Shown one piece after another: positions 22,405-33,541 of a stretch of DNA of 64,000 bases. Each line of letters starts with the position of its first letter. The stretch's first letter is position 1. Where the stretch lies: NCBI GenBank assembly GCA_032164245.1, contig JAVMKO010000006.1, positions 106,099,310 through 106,163,309 on the forward strand, written 5' to 3'. The notes under the pieces were generated by a model. It saw only the letters and a list, made by a program, of their open reading frames with translations. It searched no databases and had not been told where the DNA came from. The DNA comes from Sternotherus odoratus (Eukaryota; Chordata; Testudines; Kinosternidae). The translations under genes were made by a program, and so were the position numbers.

Positions 22405-23315
22405 GGGTTTGGAGGAAAGGAGGTTTTGGGGGGAGAGACCTGGCTGGGTGGGTCAGTTGGGGGGGGGTTGGAGGAAAGGAGGTTTGGGGGGGAGAGACCT
22501 GGCTGGGTGTGTCAGTTGGGGGTTGGAGGAAAGGAGGTTTTGGGGGGAGAGACCTGGCTGGGTGGGTCATTTGGGGAGGGGTTGGAGGAAAGGAGGTTTT
22601 GGGGGGAGAGACCTGGCTGGGTGGGTCAGTTGGGGGTTGGAGGAAAGGAGCTTTGGGGGGGAGAGACCTGGCTGGGTGGGTCATTTGCGGGGGGGGGTTG
22701 GAGGAAAGGAGGTTTTGGGGGGAGAGACCTGGCTGGGTGGGTCAGTTGGGGGTTGGAGGAAAGGAGGTTTTGGGGGGAGAGACCTGGCTGGGTGGGTCAG
22801 TTGGGGGTTGGAGGAAAGGAGGTTTGGGGGGGAGAGACCTGGCTGGGTGGGTCAGTTGGGGGGGGTTGGAGGAAAGGAGGTTTGGGGGGGAGAGACCTGG
22901 CTGGGTGTGTCAGTTGGGGGTTGGAGGAAAGGAGGTTTTGGGGGGAGAGACCTGGCTGGGTGGGTCATTTGGGGGGGGGTTGGAGGAAAGGAGGTTTTGG
23001 GGGGAGAGACCTGGCTGGGTGGGTCAGTTGGGGGTTGGAGGAAAGGTGCTTTGGGGGGGAGAGACCTGGCTGGGTGGGTCAGTTGGGGGTTGGAGGAAAG
23101 GAGGTTTGGGGGGGAGAGACCTGGCTGGGTGGGTCAGTTGGGGGTTGGAGGAAAGGAGGTTTGGGGGGGAGAGACCTGGCTGGGTGGGTCAGTTGGGGGT
23201 TGGAGGAAAGGAGGTTTGGGGGGGAGAGACCTGGCTGGGTGGGTCATTTGGGGGGGGTTGGAGGAAAGGAGGTTTTGGGGGGAGAGACCTGGCTGGGTGG
23301 GTCAGTTGGGGGGTT
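22405..23315. repeat. Minisatellite 2 inside the hAT element
   Basis: About 16 units of 'ttggaggaaaggaggttt' + 'ggggggagagacctggctgg' + 'gtgggtcagttggggg', period about 52-62 bp. It shares the 'gagacc.gg.tg.g.gggtcagttggggg' skeleton with minisatellite 1, from which it could have arisen. A short 'gtgtagtgaacaggtgttcat' repeat follows at 23316-23430. Confidence 0.95.
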
Positions 23316-23919
23316 GATGTGTAGTGAACAGGTGTTCATGTGTAGTGTTCATGTGTAGTGTTCATGTGTAGTGAACAGGTGTTCATGTGTAGTGTTCATG
23401 TGTAGTGAACAGGTGTTCATGTGTAGTGTATCAATGTGTTATTAAATAATAACTGAATAAAATAATATTAAATAAATAATTAAAAACAACATCCATGTTT
23501 TGATTCTTTTTTATTTGGACCTCGAGTGTGTTGTCGGCCCCCGAACTGCTATTTGATAGTTAATGCGGCCCTCGGGCTGAAAAGTTTGGAGACCCCTGGA
23601 TTACAGCATGATGGTGCAGAACTTACTGGCCCCATAAAACTCTGGGTTCGTTCTGTCAAGACTTCCCTGGAGCACCATGTCGCAACCGACGGATCCTGGC
23701 TACCTGCCTGTGATCAACTCAGCTGGACACTAGATTGACTCGAACTCTGGACTGGTGACAGTAACATTGACTGGCAGGAAAGTGTGTCTGTGTGTGTCTG
23801 TCTGTGTGTGTGTGTGTGTGGTGTGACTGAATGCATCTGCTAATTGTTGTATTTTCAATAATCCGGCTGTATTGCCTTTTCACCTGAAAAGATCCTGTGT
23901 GATTCTTATAAGCATAACA

Positions 23920-24723
23920 GGAGAAGGGGACTTGGGGGAAGGCGTGGACTGGGGGTGGAGCAGGGGTGGGAAGAGGAGGGGTGTGGGCAGAGGAGGGGAG
24001 AGGATTTACGGGAAGGGGCAGGAGCAGGGCCTGGTGGAGGGAGGGGGGTTCCCCTGGCCTTGCACACCCCCCCCCCCAGGGACAGCTCTGAGAGGCATGG
24101 CCCTGTAACCCCCGTTCCTGTTTGATCATTTGTTTTCCCCTGAATTTAGTTGAACCTTGGGCTTTGTTAGTGGTTTCTCCCCCTGAGCTGGCTCAGGAGT
24201 CTTCAGTTGTGGGGGGCGGCCCCCTCCCACCTTCCCGGGACTGTGATAGGCGGGTTTGCCTTGTGTGATGGAAAAAAGAGCCAATAGGAAACTGAAAGTA
24301 AAATTCATTCAGGGTCGCCGGCTCTCAGCCTTTACTTTGCATTTACCAGAAATCACACACAGCACGAAGTCCAGAAAAGGTCAACAGCCTCCCCTCCTCC
24401 CCCGGCCCCGTAACATGGCCCAACGGCGCGGGAAAGTGTGTTTGCTGCTAGGGTGGCATCCAAAAGGTGGGTTGTTGACATCTCTGTGTAACAGTCCGGG
24501 TCGGTGAGAATTGCTCGGCCGGACACGCTCTGGCAGTGCTGGCAACGGGTACGGGACAGTCGGAGCCCTCAGGGGTGGGTGGGCACCAGGGAGGGTGAGC
24601 CCAGGCCGGGGCTGGTTTGAGGCTTTCCAGCTGGGCCAAGAAGGGTCCAGCCCATGTTAGGGGCTCTGTGTAGCCCCACGCAAGGGGTTCAGTGTGCCCC
24701 CATCTCCGCTCCTTCCATGCCAC
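23920..24723 (-). repeat. Dispersed repeat family R2, inverted copy
   Basis: The reverse complement matches 28400-29215 and 46100-46900, for example 'gctccgactgtcccgtacccg', 'ttggatgccaccctagcagc' and 'gggccatgcctctcag'. It forms one arm of a 3.7-kb-spaced inverted repeat with 28400-29215. The matched reading frames are not convincing as a gene. Confidence 0.65.
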
Positions 24724-24764
24724 AGGCTGTATGTCCCCCCCCCCCCCATGTCTTTTCTCCCTGG

Positions 24765-25545
24765 GTCAGGGCATTGTCATTTTAAATACCATAGGAACAC
24801 GGAGGAAGAGATGACCGGGTCCTTCTGAGAGGGGTTAATCTTTCCCCAGTGACTGAGTCAGGGGGTGGGGAATGGGGACTTTCCTCTCTAGAGGCGCCAG
24901 CTCCTATCTTAACCCAAGAGCCACACACCATTCCCTATCCAAGGATGTGTGAGATGCAGCTGCCTCTGGGGTGGAACGGAGGAGATCTCTCAGGGCCTGG
25001 CCATTTCCTTCCCACTTCAAAAGGGGCCTTGCAGCCCACATCAAAGCCCCCAGACATGCATGGGGCCAGGGCTGGGCCGCAGATGGAGGCAGGCTGCTGT
25101 GGGCTCCTGGGGCCTGACTCTTACCGGCCACATGAGTCATGAGCTGTCAGTAAGTGTGTGAGCAGAGGCGTCACCGGGATGTGGCCCTCCCAGCAGACAG
25201 CCCTCTGCAGCTCCCACCCCACCCAGTGGAGAGTGTGAGAATGGAGACCACAGAGGACAACACAGCTCTGGGGACAAAGGGGCTGAGCCCTGGGCAAAGA
25301 CAAACAATCATCAGCTGGATTGTTTTACAGGTGGGGAAAGTGAGGCACGGAGAAGGCGGGCCTAGGTCACAGTCAGGGAGCTGCTGATAGAACCCAGGAA
25401 TCCTGCCTCCCCACCCCTTCTTCCCAACCCACCAGCCCCCACTCGCCACTCGCCTCCCAGAGCTGGGATAGAACCCAGGAGTCCTGGCTCCCTTCCCCCC
25501 TGCTCTAACCCACCAGACCCCCACTCCCCTCCTAAAGCCAGGACG
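24765..25545. repeat. Dispersed direct repeat with MIR-like core, copy 2
   Basis: It matches 18040-18560. It includes the MIR-like 'ttttacaggtggggaaagtgaggcac' core near 25325 and then three tRNA-head monomers in tandem. Confidence 0.55.
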
Positions 25546-26960
25546 TGGGTAAAACCTGTGTGGCCTCGTGTGATAGACACAGAAGAAGGAAGGATACTGG
25601 AGGCTTTTTCAGTGGAAACTAAGCCATGGAGACCTTTACTGTACCAATGGGCCAAACTCCCTGTCCTGCCCAGCCCCAGAGCTGAGGGGCTGGTTGGAAA
25701 GGGAGTTAGGGCCTTTCCTCTCTGGGGGGTGCCAGCTTCCCTCCACCCCCAGGGCAGGGGGTTGGCAGGATCAGGTGGGTGAGACTAGGACATAGGGCCT
25801 TTCCCCTGTAAGGGGCAACAGACCCTGTCTCCCCCACCACAGCCAGTCCCTGCCCAGGTATCCCCCTGACAGTTAACTTCCATCCAGGCCTCCTGCTGGC
25901 TGGCTCAGGCAAGTGGATTATGGGATTTGGGAACTTTCCCTTCAAGGGGCCACGTCTCTGATCCAGCCCCAGGTTGGGGGGGCATTTCCCCTTGTATTTT
26001 GATAAGGGACCCCCTGTCCTCTGGGGGGAAAGGAGCCGTGGGTGGACCTGCTAGTGATGTAGCTGCTCCTGTCGATCCCATCCCCCAGAAGACCCAACGA
26101 GATGAACCCACCTGAAAGGGGACAGAAAAGACCAGCAGAGAGAGCAAAATTCAGCGGTTCGCTCACTCCTGTAGCTTCATAGCTGGAGACGCGAGGCCCC
26201 AGACCTCTCCCTGGCCGGCCACTTGGAGGCCTGGCAAACGTGTCCCAGCAATGGGTCATTTTGGTAGCCAATTTTGACTGGATGTATCCCTGGAGGGTTC
26301 ATCACATGACATAATCTCTGCCAAAGAGGCGGCCTGGGCCAGGCGAGCTGGACTGTTCTCAGAGAGAGGCGAAAAGAGCGAGAGAAAGAGGCGAGAGAAG
26401 AAAGAAGAGGGGGAAGGAAAAGACGAGGAAGAGGGGGGAGCAGGAAGTCCACGTCTCACCTCCCGGGCCGGGTTTGGGATTTAGCCGGAGCCAGCGGAGG
26501 TGGCTACATCCCCCGGGTCCCTCTGTCTGGCCTGATCCCAGCGCAGCTCCTAGGCCCAGGACAATGAAGCCCCAACGATATTATGCCGGTTGCGTCGCCA
26601 ACCCTCCAGGACCCTTCAGGTTGCTCCATTGCAGTGCGGTGCCCATGGCACATGAGGGTGGCAGCTTGGGAGAGCTGATCAACCCTGTCCTCATTGACAC
26701 GCTGTGTGACTGTGTGGTTGCATTCATCTGATTCTGAGGCTGGAAGAACCCAGCCTCGGGGAACCTAGGTCTGGCAGGATAGGGGACTTGCAGACGGGAG
26801 AGCTATGTATGAGAACACCAGGGACGCAAGCAGGACGTTGATAGAATTCCAGAACATGTGCCCCCTCCCAGAACAGTAACCCTATGAAATGAGCGTACCC
26901 CAAAGTAACGGGCAAATCTCGTAACACACCCTAGAGGCGACAGAGCCTGTGGAACAAACT
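25546..26960. other. Non-coding stretch with short repeat units
   Basis: It holds the 'cctttcccctgtaaggggc' repeat units at 25690-25990 and a purine-rich tract at about 26350-26440. No gene is recognised. Confidence 0.35.
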
Positions 26961-26962
26961 AC

Positions 26963-27666
26963 GGGTATGGTTAGACTGAAGATTGTAGCGCGTTTATTTG
27001 TAGCGCTTCCCAATGTAGCGCAATAGGTATGGCGCTAGAGACTGTACAAATTGAAACCTTGTAGCGCAAAATAATGGATATATTTGTCGCGCTTCTGGCG
27101 GCAGTAGCAGTCACGGGATAGGGCGGGTATCCCAGCATTCAGCTGGGTGCAACGTGTTTTGCAAAGGAGGGGGGTGAGGGGGAACTGGGAAGTTGTTCAC
27201 AGGGAGATGTGATCTGGCTGTCAGTTAGTTTTCATTAGCGAAAACTGACAGGCTATCTATTTCAGACACACAGCTCTGTCCGCAAGCATTTTCACTGATT
27301 ATTTACTGTGTGAGTTGTTAGAGAGAAACTGCAAAGCTACTTCCGCTTTTATAAAACAACACCTCACGTCATTTGCCTTACATGGCAAGTTGATTGTCTT
27401 TAATGGCTTGCTGATGGCCTTCAATGGCTTGCTGATGGCTTTACATGGCTCGGAGGCATGCAAGAGATCCCATGGGTGTCCACATTCCCACCCTTGCGCT
27501 ATAACGTTATTGCAAAAAGGCTTATCACTCTGGAAAAGGAGGTTTAACACTTGCGCTTTAAACAGGGAGTCATTGCGCAAAATCTCCCTTTGAAGTGTGT
27601 TCGCTATGAAAATTATAGCGCTACAGGAGGGTTTTTGCGCTGCAAAGCGCCAGTCTAACCATGCCC
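26963..27666. mobile_element. MITE with 16-bp inverted termini and TAGCGC subterminal motifs
   Basis: The ends GGGTATGGTTAGACTG and CAGTCTAACCATGCCC are inverted repeats (15 of 16), flanked by TAC at 26960-26962 and 27667-27669. The motif TGTAGCGC recurs in the left subterminal region, with its complement GCGCTACA and related TTGCGC at the right. This is typical of transposase-binding repeats. It has no coding capacity. The family is uncertain, since 3-bp TAC is not the usual TWA of Harbinger elements. Confidence 0.7.
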
Positions 27667-27959
27667 TACGAGTTCCCTGCTTCAGACTGGGTTTCTGTCT
27701 CTGTGAGAAAGACCAGGGCAGCGCTGCAAAGGGACGGGTTTGTCAGCCCTTCTCGGGTGCTGCTGGGCGTACGGGGAGAAGACAGGGCCTTACCGGGCGA
27801 CAGCCGGGTAGAAATGCAGGGATGGGAAGGTTTCTCTGCTGATCAGTCTTTCGTGCTATCTAACCTAAATCTCTCTGACTGCAGATTAAACCCCTTGCTT
27901 CTTGCCCTGCTTGCTGCGGCCAATGAGAACAATTGATCCCTGTCCTCTTTATACCAGCC

Positions 27960-28345
27960 GTGAACATATTAAAGACTCTTCCCAAGTCCCCCCTTCTTTT
28001 CTCAAGACTAAACAGGGCCAGATTTCTAACCTTTCCTCACAGGTCAGGTTTTCTCATTTTTGTGGCTCTCCTCTGGCCACTCTCTAGTGTGTTCACATCT
28101 TTCCTAGTTCTCCACAGTTCTCCAGCGAAGGCCTCACCGGCTCCGAGTAGAGCAGGACAATTACCTCCCACCTCTAACGTGCGACACTCCTGATTGTGCA
28201 CACCAGAAAATTCACTCTTTTCTCACCCGCATCACGCTCTTGACTCCTATTCAATTTCCAATTCACAGTAGCCTCCAGGTCCTTCCCGACGCTAAATCCT
28301 CCTCAAACTGAATGATTGGAGTGCTGTGAAAACCTGACTTTCATG
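27960..28345 (-). mobile_element. CR1-type LINE fragment (3' part of ORF2)
   Basis: The reverse complement matches the plus-strand CR1 piece at 63170-63500 over its length ('ggaaagatgtgaacacactagag', 'tggccctgtttagtcttgag'). Confidence 0.8.
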
Positions 28346-28399
28346 CTGGTGGCTGGCTGTGGAGAGGAGAAATTGGGCACACAGGGTCCGTGGCATGCG

Positions 28400-29215
28400 G
28401 GACGGGGTGAGGAGTACACAGAGCCCCTGGCATGACCTGGAGCGGTCTTGGCCCAGCTGGAGAGCCTCAAACCAGCCCCGGCCTGGGCTCATCCTCCCTG
28501 GTGCCCACCCACCCCTGAGGGCTCCGACTGTCCCGTACCCGTTGCCAGCACTGCCAGAGCGTGTCCGGCCGAGCAATTCTCACCGACCCGGACTGTTACA
28601 CAGAGATGTCAACGACCCACCTTCTGGATGCCACCCTAGCAGCAAACACGCTTTCCCGCGCCGTCTGGCCGTGCATCGGGGCCAGGGGAGGAGGGGAGGC
28701 TGTTGACCTTTCCTAGACTTCATGCTCTACATGATTTCTGGTAAATGCAAAAAGATTGAGAGCCAGCAACCCTGAAAGACTCTTACTCTCAGTTTCCTAT
28801 TGGCTCTTATTCTCCATCGCTCAAAGCAAACCCACCTATCACAGTCCCGGGAAGGTGGGAGGGGGCAGCCCTCCCCCAACTGAAGACTTCTGCGCCAGCT
28901 CAGGGGGAGAAATCACTAAATAAGCCCAAGGTTCAATTAGACTTAGCGGACAACAAATGATTAAAAAGGAACAGAAGGTTACAGGGCCAGGTTCAACTAA
29001 ATTCAGGGGGAAATAAACGATAAACAGGAACGGGGGTTACAGGGCCATGCCTCTCAGGGCCATCCCTAGAGGGGGTGCAAGGCCAGGGAAACTCCCCCCA
29101 CCGCCCCACACCCTGCTCCTGCCCCTTCCCGTCCCTACTCCAGCCCTTCCCGTAAACCCTCACATTGCTCCGCCCCCCACCCCACCCCTTCCCCCCCCCC
29201 CCAGTCCCCTCCTCC
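28400..29215 (+). repeat. Dispersed repeat family R2, block 1 copy
   Basis: Plus-oriented copy, inverted relative to 23920-24723 and direct relative to 46100-46900. Confidence 0.65.
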
Positions 29216-30609
29216 TAATGATGCTGATGTGGAAGCAGGCCCGTCCCCTCTTACCAGTGCCAGGCCACCCACACACACACACGAATTAACCTGCTGGGCT
29301 GCCCCGGGCCCCGCGTGGCCCCCCAAAGCATGGGGCCTTCAGTGGTTCCCCAAACCATCCTATGGACGGGATGACCCTGACCGGTGCCGACGTCTAGGTC
29401 TGTGGCAGCCACTGAGGGGGTAGGTCTCTCGCGGAGCTATTCCTGCACAATCCCCAACTAGGGGTAGGGGTAGCGGGGTCACCCTCAGTGCGCTGGAGGC
29501 TGGTCCTGGCAGGAAGCCCCAGGATCGGAAACCTCCTGCATTACGGGCGGGTTGATCCCCTGGTGCTTGGACATTTCATGGGGCTCTCCACCCCTCACAC
29601 CTCCTGGCGTGAACTCCCGGAGGTGAGGGCAGCCTCACCGCCCGTCCCGGTGGCTTTCCTTGAGTGGGATCTGTGAGAGGGAGCTCCCCGCCCGCCCCTC
29701 AGCCCTGGCTCTGGACCTTGTTATCGGGACATTGTCCCGCTACTCGCCCCCATCCCTCTCACAACGTAATAAGGCTTCATAATCTGCAGCCGCTTCATTA
29801 CCGAATCACACAAAGCAAACATCTATGCACGTTAGTGCTCCACACGTTTCACTTGCTCACCAGAGTTGTCCCACCCCAATACGAAGAGGCGACAAATTGT
29901 GCCACCTATTGAGGGGGAGAAACCCCAGTGACTCAGCCTTTATTCCACCTGGGTTATGCAGCCCACCTGGCATATCCGCTGATGGCTCCATGAAGGTACT
30001 TGCATGGTTCACGTCTAGCCCAGGCACTTACACTTTGATGAGATGAGAGAGACTCTGGTGCACGTTTACCTTGAGTGCACCAAGTCGCAGATACCTCGGA
30101 TGGAGGGAAAAGAGCTTCCGGTGATACCGGAGCCTTTGCGGGAGGCAGAGGACGTCATGTGCCAACACACGTCATGCACATTAAAGGAATCCCTTCAGGG
30201 CCTGGAGGTGGAAGACTTGGATTTGGGTGCAGAGGTAGACCAGGCCCTGTCTGTCCTCCTCTCTGGGGGAGACTGAGAACCCCGCAGTGCAGTCCTGGCC
30301 AGAAAAACACCAGAGCTGCCTTCTGGAGCTTTGCCAGGAAATCCAGGGCCAGGCTCAGGGTGTTGAGCCGGTGCCAGAGTATGGAGAGTTAAGCACCAGC
30401 GCCCTCCCTCGCAGGAAGAGGCACAAAAGTCGTCCTGTCCTTCTCTGCAGCCGCTCAGCCACCCTGCCCTCCAAATCCTGCCTGTTCTCCGATGGAGAGG
30501 GGTGGGTGCAAGAAAGGTGAATGCTCAGCTAGACTAGCAGACCCGTGCTCTACTGGACAGCCTGAAGCACGGGTGGGAGGGATCTCACCTACCACCTGTC
30601 CCTGACCAC

Positions 30610-31075
30610 CAGGTCAGAGCTCTCGACTCAGTTTACCCCAGAGGAGGAAACTGCTGAGTACATTGCCTGGCAGGCCTCCACCCACACCAGAGCACCTGGG
30701 TCCTGGACCACGAGAAGCACATGGGTGGCATAAGCTGACAGAACCACCCACAACTCCAGCTCCTCGAGCACCAACCCCGTCAACTTCCTCAGGAGGAGGA
30801 AGGCTCAATGGCCGGAGTGTGCGGCTGGCCTGACAGCTGACCGGTTCGGTCAGGGTCCAGTTAAGTCTGATCAAACACTTCATGGTGGTCCACAGGACCT
30901 GGAGGAAACCCACAACAGTGGCCCAAACTAGAACGTCCACAGAGTGCCCAGGAGATAGTCATAGTCCACCCGGTCGAATGCCTTTTCCTGCTCAGGGAAA
31001 GGAAGGCAAATGACAGATCGTCCCTACACAAGAGTTCAAGCAGGTCCCCGAGACCACCAGTATGGATCACAGTTA
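30610..31075 (-). mobile_element. Tx1/L1-like LINE reverse-transcriptase fragment
   Basis: The minus strand encodes 'DLLELLCRDDLSFAFLSL', 'GFLQVLWTTMKCLIRLNWTL' and 'VLSAYATHVLLVVQDP'. The last segment is the catalytic YxDD region, with YATH in place of YADD. Frames are broken. The family assignment comes from recognising the motif order and is moderate. The same fragment recurs at 47180-47690. Confidence 0.55.
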
Positions 31076-31363
31076 GGAGGGACATCCTTGGGGGGTATGG
31101 GGTGAAGGACAACCCCCCCTCCACTACAGGCCCCACCCCATCTCCACCCATTCTTCCAAACCCCCACTCCGCCTTTTTCTACACCTGCTCCACCCCACCC
31201 CCACTTCACCCCTTCCTCCAAGCCCCCACCCTGCCCCTTTCCGCATTCCACCCTCTCCCCTGAGTGACACTGGGACCCAGCATAGTTGGGTGGGCTGGGG
31301 CCAAGTCGCTCACTGCTGCCAGCACCAGGGCCCCTGCTAGCCCCACAGGCCACACCCCACATC

Positions 31364-32198
31364 TGTAATGGAAAAATCCTACTTTAGTTTAGATCTGAGT
31401 CCGTTAGAATGAAGGATAATAAATTGTGTAGTTTGTATTAAATATATTGATGTATTTTGTAATTAAAATTTGACATACCCTGCCAGAAAGCAGAAAGGAA
31501 CGGCCTAGTGTGCCCTTGTTAAAGATGCATCAGCCGGAATCCTGTGTCTGAAGTTGATTTCAAGGCAGGAATAGACCCTCACGGTCACTACTTTGTTATA
31601 GGTTTGAAGTTGGCATTGTGAACTCAGTAGCAGAGTGTGAGGATGGGTTTCTTTAAATTGTAACTTAATGTTCCTATGTAAATGTTCATAGTGTTTCTGT
31701 GTAAATCAATCCTCTTTAATGTGCAGTGAGGGATGTGTTAGAAGATAAGTGTGAAGGCCATTGCCGGACCAGAGGTTCTAGGGAGGAACCGAAGACAGAT
31801 GCAAAGGCACCAGGAGATTGCTGTGAACCCCTAACGATATTTGGAGGAGGAGGGCAGATTGACGGCTCTGAAAGATGATGCAAGCACCTGATGAGTCAAT
31901 CGGGACAAGATAGCTGTAACCGAAACCCGAAGGATGGATGAAAGGATGAAAAGAACAACTTAAGAAAACAACACTGGAGAAGCCCTCCTCAAATGGCGAT
32001 TGGTTACAACATGATGGTGAGAAACTCACTGACCCCAGTGAAGGAAAATTACCATACAGAAATGTTCTTTCCCACGGGACTTTGGATTCGCTTTGCCACA
32101 ACTTCAGAGTATCAGATCACAACCGACAGGACCCAGCTCCCCCTATTGTGACCAATATAACTGACCCATTAGAGTAGTGCAACCTACAGACTGGTAAC
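31364..32198 (+). mobile_element. LTR family R1, block 1 copy (3' truncated)
   Basis: It starts TGTAATGG after CATC at 31360-31363, the same flank as the block 2 copy. It follows the R1 sequence to about 32198, then ends without the 'cataaca' terminus, so the 3' end was deleted in this block. Confidence 0.75.
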
Positions 32199-32756
32199 TC
32201 TCAGGGCCTCAGGCCTGGCCTCCCTCACCCCGGCATAGCTCAGTCCCTCCTGCATCCAGGTGGGCTCTGCCTGCTCCCTCCCCACAGTCCAGAGACCCTG
32301 AGATTTGCATCTGGACCTCTGACATCCCCCGGCCCCAGGCCCCACTTCTGTCCTTTGTCTTCGGTCCAGGTAAACAGAGTCGCCTGGGCCTCCTCTCCTC
32401 GGTCCTTTGTTCCTGTCTGTCTGGAACCATCTGCTCCGGTCACCGGGGTCCTCTCTCGGCAGCCCATTGTCCTCCCACGGGCCAGAACCGACTGTGGCAT
32501 CCAAGCTGGGCCTCCCGGGTCTCCATTCTCCAGGCCATTGGCTGGGGTCCCAAGTTCCATCACTGGCCCCGTAACAACAACCTCCCATCCCCGCTATCTC
32601 GTTAAACCAGTTACGCAGAGGGAAACTGAGTCCCACCCCCTCGGCATGCAAACCATTGAAACACCCAGTAAATCCCCCATTTTGGCACAGCGGGCATCAG
32701 GTTGCCTGCAATTGGATTCTCGTTAATTAAGGTTCTCTCTCTTTCTCTTCTTTTAG

Positions 32757-33370
32757 GGCGGATCAGAGACCAAACAGCCCCTCTCCGATGAGGGACCCCA
32801 TCGCACTGACCATGCCCAGAACTGGTGCTTCATCCCTCCCCTCCTCCTCCTCCTGGGGGATCTCCCCTAATGTTACACCAACAAGCCTGAGGTGTGGGAT
32901 GAGAACACAGCCTGGCGGGGGTGGCCATTGATGTGACCATGCTGGGTAGCCACCAGCCTGTGTCGTGGCCTGAACAGTCGAAGGGGGTGGGCGGCTGTTG
33001 TCATTTCACCCGCTCGGTGCGGGGATGACAGCCCGGGTGGTGACTGTAGTGTCCCTGCCCCACCTCCTCCTGCAGTGCTTGGACCCCAGACACCCCAGGA
33101 AACCATGACAGCCGGGGACTGCAGAGCTCTGTGCCGGCCTGGGTGAGCAGGGGGCTTCCCCCGGCCCTGAGATTGGCAGGGTGGGCAGGGGAGTGGGTTG
33201 TGCTTCCCTGACACCAGCACTGCAGTAGACTGGGGGGAGGGGGATTCTGTCCCCAGAAATGGTACAGATCAGGGGTCTGCCCAGGCACTGGGAGGGCAGG
33301 GGGCTCACCTGGGGGGGGGGGGGAGAGGTGTGAGATCAGGGTGTGCCTTGCCCAGACTGGAAGAGGGAGG
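32757..33370 (+). pseudogene. Perforin pseudogene P1 (exon 2 remnant)
   Basis: A pyrimidine tract and TTTTAG acceptor are followed by leader sequence like that of gene C ('agagac.aa.gcc.ctctc..gtgaggg..c.catcgcac'). An ATG lies at 32812, then a degraded signal-peptide region and a recognisable 'ggccattgatgtgaccatgctggg' (perforin IDVT-LG region). At about 32949-33296 it is interrupted by unrelated sequence, and it resumes at 'cagggggctc...gtgtgccttgcccagactggaagag'. Frames are broken, the second half of exon 2 and all of exon 3 are missing. P2 is its duplicate. Confidence 0.65.
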
Positions 33371-33439
33371 AGAGAGGGGCCTCAGGACAGGGGGTGTGGT
33401 GGGGGTGGGGCCACAGGGAAGGGGGCGGAGGGAAAACTT

Positions 33440-33541
33440 GAGATCAGCACCTGTGAATGTATTTAAATGACACAAGGCAAACCCAGGCAACCAGAGGCGT
33501 CTTTAGGAGCCGGGATCACTCCAGCTTCTGGCACAGACAAG
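33440..33541 (+). promoter_or_regulatory. Candidate TATA promoter and first exon, block 1
   Basis: A TATTTAAAT box (about 33459-33467) is followed 70-75 bases later by the donor ACAAG|GTAGGT (GT at 33542). The segment is conserved in block 2 at 49655-49749 with TATTTATAT. It could be an upstream alternative first exon for gene C, or a relic. No transcript evidence is available here. Confidence 0.25.

Larger units (their letters stand above)
21693..23599. mobile_element. hAT-type DNA transposon, non-autonomous, 8-bp target duplication GATTACAG
   Basis: Perfect 16-bp terminal inverted repeats (CAGGGGTCTCCAAACT and its complement) are flanked by identical GATTACAG at 21685-21692 and 23600-23607. 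Subterminal 'cggcccgcgggccagatgcggcccgc' is typical of hAT elements. There is no transposase. Most of the interior is two minisatellites. Long glycine/tryptophan-rich reading frames inside it are artefacts of those repeats. Confidence 0.93.
19376..23919 (+). mobile_element. LTR family R1, interrupted by three later insertions
   Basis: Pieces at 19376-19599, 20055-20342, 21559-21692 and 23600-23919 together make one roughly 1-kb element. It matches the uninterrupted copy at 47994-49009 ('agcaggaaggaa', 'gaccctcacggtc.c.actt', 'ggaggaaccgaagacagatg', 'cttataagcataaca'). Termini are TGTA...AACA. The three insertions each have their own entry. Confidence 0.75.

Noticed and set aside
22285..23358. 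Glycine/tryptophan-rich ORFs of over 300 codons
   Set aside because: They lie wholly inside the two minisatellites of a non-autonomous hAT element. All three forward frames are open for the same reason.
24448..24723. Reading frame conserved between 24448-24723 (minus), 28448-28639 and 46150-46340 as a small gene
   Set aside because: The conservation is that of the whole R2 repeat, including its non-coding parts, and the frame is proline-rich low-complexity text without a domain.
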